From the NCBI GenBank assembly GCA_946479705.1, contig CAMLHI010000058.1, positions 1 to 9,763 on the forward strand: a DNA stretch of 9,763 bases. Direction: 5' to 3'. Both the position numbers and the translations under genes were made by a program. Positions 6,285 to 9,763 of this stretch are shown here, piece by piece (the first letter of the stretch is position 1; each line of letters begins with the position of its first letter). Under the pieces are notes generated by a model. It was given only the letters and a program-made list of their open reading frames with translations. It ran no database searches and was not told the origin of the DNA. The stretch comes from an uncultured Oxalobacteraceae bacterium (lineage in GTDB: Bacteria; Pseudomonadota; Gammaproteobacteria; Burkholderiales; Burkholderiaceae).

Positions 6285-6881
6285 ATGGGGATGTTCGACA
6301 GGTTAAGACCGCAAGCGGCCCGGCTGGGCGATGCGGAAGCGGCTGAAGTGGGCCTGCTCAGGCAGGTGGCGGGCGGCGACCGGGTGGCGTTTCACGCGCT
6401 GTACAAGCTGTATTTCGGGCGCCTGGCGCGTTTTCTGGACCGCATGGTGCGCGGCCCGGCGCTGATCGAAGAGGTCATCAACGACAGCATGCTGGTGGTG
6501 TGGCAGAAGGCCGCCAGCTTCGATGGCAGCTGCAAGGTATCGACCTGGGTATTTGCGATCGCCTACCGGCAGGGCTTGAAAGCGGTCAACGCCAGCGATG
6601 AACCGGTCGAAGCCGACCTCGATCTGCACGCTGGCGATGCGCGGCTGGAGCCGGAATCGATTGCGATGAACCGGCAAATGTGCGAGGGTGTCGGCGTGGC
6701 GCTCGACGCACTCTCGGTCGAGCAGCGTGTGGTGGTCAGTCTGGCCTACTTCCACGACATGGGGTATCAGGAAATTGCGGACACGATGGGCTGCCCACTC
6801 AACACCGTCAAGACGCGCATGTTTCACGCGCGCCAGCGCTTGAAAATTTTGTTGTCCGCGCATATGGAAGAATCGGCATGA
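6285..6881 (+). CDS. ECF (RpoE-like) RNA polymerase sigma factor
   Basis: The 198-residue protein has sigma region 2 (about 36-100: AFHALYKLYFGRLARFLDRM, then IEEVINDSMLVVWQKAASFD and VSTWVFAIAYRQ, the region 2.3/2.4 helix that recognises the -10 element). After a short linker comes sigma region 4 (about 138-188), with the helix-turn-helix GYQEIADTMGCPLNTVKTRM that reads the -35 element. No region 1.1 or 3 is present, as expected for ECF factors. The start has AGGAG 5 bases upstream. Its last codon overlaps the anti-sigma start as ATGA, the usual arrangement for a sigma/anti-sigma pair. A promoter-like element directly upstream and its twin on the other strand suggest that it drives both its own operon and the leftward envelope operon. 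Family certain; ECF group and inducing signal not determinable here. Confidence 0.95.
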   Translation: MGMFDRLRPQAARLGDAEAAEVGLLRQVAGGDRVAFHALYKLYFGRLARFLDRMVRGPALIEEVINDSMLVVWQKAASFDGSCKVSTWVFAIAYRQGLKAVNASDEPVEADLDLHAGDARLEPESIAMNRQMCEGVGVALDALSVEQRVVVSLAYFHDMGYQEIADTMGCPLNTVKTRMFHARQRLKILLSAHMEESA

Positions 6882-7522
6882 AGGCTACATCAGAGACCGG
6901 TGCGCTGACGCACCACGAAGTACAGGAGCTGCTGGGAAGCTATGTCGCCCAAGCCCTGCCTGCGGCGCAGGCCGAGGCGGTACGCGCCCATCTGGCCGAG
7001 TGCGAGGACTGCCGCGGCGACCTGGCGCTGGAATGGCGCCTGCGCGCCGCCGCGCCGCCCGCGCCGCAAGGCCTGGACCCGGAGCGCGCCTTCGCCCGCC
7101 TGGCCGCGCGCCTGCCCGAACCGGCCCGCCAGCGCGCCCCGGAACCCGGACTGGGCGAGCGTCTCAAGCGCTGGTTCGGCGGCGGCGCCGGCTGGATGCC
7201 CTATGCCCTGGCTGGCCAGAGCGCCTTGCTGGTGCTGCTCGGAGTACGCCTGCTGGCTGCCGATCCGCTGGCGCAGCAATTCCACGCGCTCTCCAGTGGC
7301 GCCGCGCCTGGAAGCGCCAACCTTGTACTGATGTTCCGCGCCGACGCTACCGCGCTGCAGCTCGAACAGGCCCTGCGCGCCGGCGGTGCGCGGGTGATCG
7401 ACGGCCCCACCGTCACCGGTGCCTATCTGCTGCAGGTGAGCGGCGACGAGCGGGCCGCACTGGCCAGCCTGCGCGCCAACCCGGCCGTGCAACTGGCCGA
7501 ACCGATGGGCAAGCAACCATGA
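6878..7522 (+). CDS. Zinc-finger (zf-HC2) transmembrane anti-sigma factor with an I9 propeptide-like periplasmic domain
   Basis: In this 214-residue protein, residues 11-56 form the anti-sigma domain with the zinc motif H38-x3-C42-x2-C45 (HLAECEDC). A Pro/Ala-rich linker and a basic segment (RLKRWF) lead to one membrane helix (about 106-128). The periplasmic part (about 147-209) has the order strand, helix, strand, strand, helix, strand: NLVLMFR, QLEQALRAGG, ARVIDGP, AYLLQVS, ERAALASLRANP, VQLAEP. This looks like an inhibitor-I9/subtilisin propeptide. The next gene is a subtilisin whose own N-terminus has the same pattern. The start overlaps the sigma stop (ATGA), and the stop overlaps the protease start (ATGA). 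The cytoplasmic part should hold the sigma factor; the periplasmic part may sense or bind a protease. The zf-HC2 call is firm, the I9 resemblance is by eye. Confidence 0.9.
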   Translation: MKATSETGALTHHEVQELLGSYVAQALPAAQAEAVRAHLAECEDCRGDLALEWRLRAAAPPAPQGLDPERAFARLAARLPEPARQRAPEPGLGERLKRWFGGGAGWMPYALAGQSALLVLLGVRLLAADPLAQQFHALSSGAAPGSANLVLMFRADATALQLEQALRAGGARVIDGPTVTGAYLLQVSGDERAALASLRANPAVQLAEPMGKQP

Positions 7523-8745
7523 GATTCGTCCTGCGTCTCCTGATGCTCTTGCTGCTGGCGATGGGAGCGCTGCCGGCGCAGGCCGAACAGCCCGCCGCGC
7601 CGGCCGAAATCCTGGTCATGCTGCACCTGCCGCCCGCGCATTTTCGTCCCGACACCTATGCCGGCGGCGATTACCGCAAGGATAGCGGCAAGCATGCGCG
7701 CCGCCGCGTGGCCGAAGCCCTGGCGCGCGAGCATGGCCTGACCATCCTGGAAGACTGGGCCATGCCGGTCCTGAACGTCGACTGCTACCGCATGGCCGCG
7801 CCGGCCGGCACGCGGCCCGACCGGATAATCGAAGCGCTCGCGCGCGACGCCCGCGTCAAGTGGGCCCAGCCGGTCAGCACCTTCGTGGCGCAGGCCACCG
7901 ATCCGCTGTACCGGGTCCAGCCCGCGACCCTGCGCTGGCCGCTGGACGACATCCGCAAGACCGCCACCGGCCGCAACGTCACCGTGGCGGTGATCGACAG
8001 CGGCGTCGACGCCAGCCACCCGGACCTGGCCGGGCAAGTGCTCATGCAGGAAAACTATGTCGATGGGCAGAACTACGTGGCCGAAATCCACGGCACCGCG
8101 GTGGCCTCGGTGATTGCCGCCCGCGCCGGCAACGGCGTGGGCATCGAAGGCATCGCCCCGGACGCGCGCCTGCTGGCCCTGCGCGCCTGCTGGCAGCAGC
8201 AGGACGGCGCCACCCTGTGCAACAGCTTCAGCCTCGGCAAGGCCATGAACACGGCCCTGCTGCGGCGCGCCCAGGTGATCAACCTGAGCCTGTCGGGGCC
8301 GCCTGATCGCCTGCTGCGCGAACTGATCGACGCGGCCTGCGCGCGCGGCGTGCGGGTGGTCAGCGCGGTCGATCCGCGCAATCTCGACGGCGGTTTTCCG
8401 GCCAATTATCCGGGCGTGTTCGCGGTCGCCGCCGACCAGCAGGGCACGCACGCGGCCGGGGTACTGTTCGCGCCCGGGCGCGACATTCCCACCGCCGCGC
8501 CGGGAGGGCGCTGGCAGATGGCAAACGGCTCGTCCTTTTCAGCGGCGCATATCTCGGGCATGATGGCGCTCATCGGCCAATTGCGCCCCGAATTGAACCT
8601 GGTCCAGCTGCGTGCGGCCCTGGTTGCGGACCGGGCGCGGCCCAACCCCGGTGTCGACCTGTGCGCCACCGTGACCGGTCTGACAGGAAACTGCACATGC
8701 GCTTGCAATACCGCCTTGCCCAGTACCACCGCCCAGCTGCACTGA
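7519..8745 (+). CDS. Secreted S8 (subtilisin-like) serine protease with propeptide and Cys-rich tail
   Basis: The 408-residue protein has a signal peptide (about 1-22, ALPAQA) and an I9-like propeptide (about 29-121, from EILVMLHL to RVKWAQP). The S8 catalytic domain follows, with D160 in VAVIDSGVD, H191 in HGTAVASVIA and S339 in NGSSFSAAHISG. The stretch that usually reads AAGN, supplying the oxyanion-hole Asn, is SAVDPRN here, so the Asn is shifted (N288) or replaced by D285/P286. Activity may be altered, but the triad is intact. The C-terminus carries C382 and a CTCAC cluster (C392, C394, C396). It starts inside the anti-sigma stop codon (ATGA), which implies coupled translation. It probably acts in the periplasm or outside the cell; a role in cleaving or being held by the anti-sigma factor is inferred from the matching propeptide-like domain. 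Confidence 0.92.
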   Translation: MRFVLRLLMLLLLAMGALPAQAEQPAAPAEILVMLHLPPAHFRPDTYAGGDYRKDSGKHARRRVAEALAREHGLTILEDWAMPVLNVDCYRMAAPAGTRPDRIIEALARDARVKWAQPVSTFVAQATDPLYRVQPATLRWPLDDIRKTATGRNVTVAVIDSGVDASHPDLAGQVLMQENYVDGQNYVAEIHGTAVASVIAARAGNGVGIEGIAPDARLLALRACWQQQDGATLCNSFSLGKAMNTALLRRAQVINLSLSGPPDRLLRELIDAACARGVRVVSAVDPRNLDGGFPANYPGVFAVAADQQGTHAAGVLFAPGRDIPTAAPGGRWQMANGSSFSAAHISGMMALIGQLRPELNLVQLRAALVADRARPNPGVDLCATVTGLTGNCTCACNTALPSTTAQLH

Positions 8746-8750
8746 CAGCG

Positions 8751-8756
8751 GGAGGG
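8751..8756 (+). promoter_or_regulatory. Ribosome binding site supporting a TTG start for the porin gene
   Basis: GGAGGG lies 4 bases before a TTG at 8761, in the 15-base gap after the protease stop. The TTG opens directly into a signal peptide, and no ATG sits at a useful distance in that frame, so TTG initiation is likely. Confidence 0.65.
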
Positions 8757-8760
8757 TGCA

Positions 8761-9462
8761 TTGCGTAGTGTCGGGGCCGTGCTGCTGCTGCTGCTGCTGC
8801 TGCTGTGCAGCGCGGCCGCCCAGGCCCAGGTCAGCGGCAGCGTCAGTGTCGAATCGGATTACCGCTACCGCGGCTACAGCCTGAGCGACGGCCGCCCGGT
8901 CGCCAAGCTCCTGCTGCAGTACGATGCTGCCGGCGGCGGCTACGGCGGGGTGCAGCTGCGGCGCGCGCGCGCCGCGCCCGGCCTCGATGGCGGCGTCGAC
9001 CTGCTTGGCTACGCCGGCTATGCCAGCCGCCTCGGTGGCACCGTGGCGCTCGACGCCGGCGTTGCGCTCTACACGTATTCGGCCACGTCCCACAATAATT
9101 ACCAGGAACTGCACATTGGCCTGAGTACCGAGCGCTACGCGGTGCGCGCCTCGTATAGCCCCAACCTGCTCGGCTTCGGCACCCGCACCCTGTATCTGCA
9201 GGCCGACAGCTCGTACGCGCTGGCCGATGGCTGGAGCCTGTTCGGCCACCTTGGCCACATGCAGGCGCTGGGTGCGGGCAAGGTGTACGGCAAGGCGGGC
9301 TTGACGGACCTGCGCCTTGGCGTGGGCACCGGCCTGGGCGAGTGGAACCTGCAACTGGCCTGGGACGCCGCCGACACCGGTGCCTACGACGGCTACCGCG
9401 GCGGCTACTGGACCCGGGCGCCGGGCGCCGCGTTCCTGTTGATCGCCACCCGGCCTTTCTAA
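8761..9462 (+). CDS. TorF-like putative porin (outer-membrane beta-barrel), TTG start
   Basis: The 233-residue exported protein has a signal peptide (about 1-22, ending AAAQA) whose core is eight leucines encoded by a perfect CTG repeat. The mature start VSGSVSVESDYRYRGYSLSDGRP closely recalls the TorF/Gcw_chp family pattern (a VxG..xxSDYrfRGxS.sd motif). The remainder alternates in amphipathic strands (VDLLGYAGYAS, TVALDAGVALYTYS, YQELHIGLS, TLYLQADSSYAL) and ends in Phe (TRPF), the usual C-terminal signal for outer-membrane barrel assembly. It is 15 bases after the protease gene and is the last gene of the sigma factor operon. The transported substrate is unknown. It could be a stress-induced channel or a structural partner of the protease; neither can be read from sequence. 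Confidence 0.82.
   Translation: MRSVGAVLLLLLLLLCSAAAQAQVSGSVSVESDYRYRGYSLSDGRPVAKLLLQYDAAGGGYGGVQLRRARAAPGLDGGVDLLGYAGYASRLGGTVALDAGVALYTYSATSHNNYQELHIGLSTERYAVRASYSPNLLGFGTRTLYLQADSSYALADGWSLFGHLGHMQALGAGKVYGKAGLTDLRLGVGTGLGEWNLQLAWDAADTGAYDGYRGGYWTRAPGAAFLLIATRPF
8782..8805 (+). repeat. (CTG)8 trinucleotide repeat inside the porin signal peptide
   Basis: Eight perfect CTG codons encode Leu8-Leu15, the hydrophobic core of the signal peptide. Slippage would change the length of the core by whole leucines without breaking the frame. Confidence 0.9.
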
Positions 9463-9463
9463 A

Positions 9464-9763
9464 CTAGGGCGCCGCGTGCAGCGCGGCGGCGGCGGCCAGG
9501 AAATCGGCCGAACCGATGTCGTGCAGCTCCAGCGGCGTGGCCTGGCCGTATCGGACGAAATTGCGGTCGATCGAGCGCAGGTAGGCCGGATCGTAATGCT
9601 GCACCAGCAGCTGGTCGACCAGCTCCGGCATCGCCCCGCCGTTGGCCAGCGCATGCCAGCTGTCGATCGTGGCGCGCCCGTGCAGCTGCACCAGGAAGTC
9701 CAGCTGGGCATTGAGCGTGCCGGGGCTGACGGTGAAGTGGCTGTAGTCTTCCATCAGCAGGCG
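9464..9763 (-). CDS. mnmH: C-terminal part of a probable tRNA 2-selenouridine synthase (runs off the right edge)
   Basis: The 99 visible C-terminal residues are in frame to the window edge. MEDYSHFTVSPG, LDFLVQLHGRATIDSWHAL and in particular LVDQLLVQHYDPAYLRS match what I recall of the C-terminus of MnmH/SelU, which replaces sulfur by selenium in 2-thiouridine at tRNA wobble position 34. The rhodanese domain and the P-loop, which would confirm this, lie outside the window. An ATG at 9754 is internal to the protein (RLLMEDY reads through it), so it should not be taken as a start. The stop lies one base from the porin stop on the opposite strand, so the two operons converge with no room for a dedicated terminator. 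It appears to be a housekeeping gene unrelated to the sigma factor system. Confidence 0.7.
   Translation of the reverse strand, partial: RLLMEDYSHFTVSPGTLNAQLDFLVQLHGRATIDSWHALANGGAMPELVDQLLVQHYDPAYLRSIDRNFVRYGQATPLELHDIGSADFLAAAAALHAAP

Noticed and set aside
7423..8451. Minus-strand open frame (342 codons) across the S8 protease
   Set aside because: Antisense to a gene with a clear catalytic triad; its translation shows no family features.
9471..9487. Hairpin GCCGCG / CGCGGC as a terminator between the converging genes
   Set aside because: It lies inside the last codons of the mnmH-like gene and has no T run on either strand, so there is no support for intrinsic termination.
1..9763. CRISPR arrays, tRNA/rRNA genes, insertion sequences or phage genes
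   Set aside because: No regularly spaced repeats, no structured RNA gene signature and no transposase or integrase motif were seen on either strand.

Overview
This is a high-GC chromosomal window. Its gene content (DsbD, a DUF4266/DUF3570/ApbE cluster, a choice-of-anchor D protein with a C-terminal sorting tail, and MnmH) suggests a betaproteobacterium of the Oxalobacteraceae type (Massilia, Duganella or Janthinobacterium relatives). That placement is inferred from protein flavour and base composition, not from a search.

Layout. A leftward (minus-strand) run of seven genes starts near 6084 and leaves the window at 1. In transcription order it encodes: a small CPBP/CAAX-type intramembrane protease; a large exported protein with one haem c site, five Ig-like choice-of-anchor D repeats and a Gly-rich/Cys/TM/Arg C-terminal sorting tail; a TlpA-like thioredoxin; a DUF4266 mini-lipoprotein ending in GGGGCGCN; a DUF3570 outer-membrane beta-barrel candidate; an ApbE-type flavin transferase; and the N-terminal half of DsbD. 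Genes overlap by ATGA or TAATG, or are 16 to 31 bases apart, so the run looks like one tightly coupled operon. Rightward from 6285 runs a second operon: an ECF sigma factor, a zf-HC2 anti-sigma factor, an S8 (subtilisin-like) protease and a TorF-like putative porin. It meets, tail to tail with one base between the stops, the C-terminus of a minus-strand gene that resembles tRNA 2-selenouridine synthase (mnmH).

How the parts may work together. The 200-base intergenic region between the operons carries two matching promoter-like elements, one on each strand and facing outwards: TGAACCTTTT, 12 bases, GTATTC on the plus strand, and TGAACCTTTT, 12 bases, GTATTG on the minus strand. This is an ECF-type architecture. 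The simplest model is that the encoded sigma factor drives its own operon and the leftward envelope operon together. The periplasmic half of the anti-sigma factor reads like an I9-type subtilisin propeptide, and the next gene is a subtilisin with its own propeptide, which suggests that the protease and the anti-sigma domain may physically interact to control sigma release. The output would be an envelope redox module with thiol transfer (DsbD, TlpA), haem c, possible flavin transfer (ApbE), a Cys-tailed lipoprotein, an outer-membrane barrel and a sorting protease with a candidate substrate beside it. The gene families are read from sequence. The shared regulon, the anti-sigma/protease pairing and the flavin target are inference.
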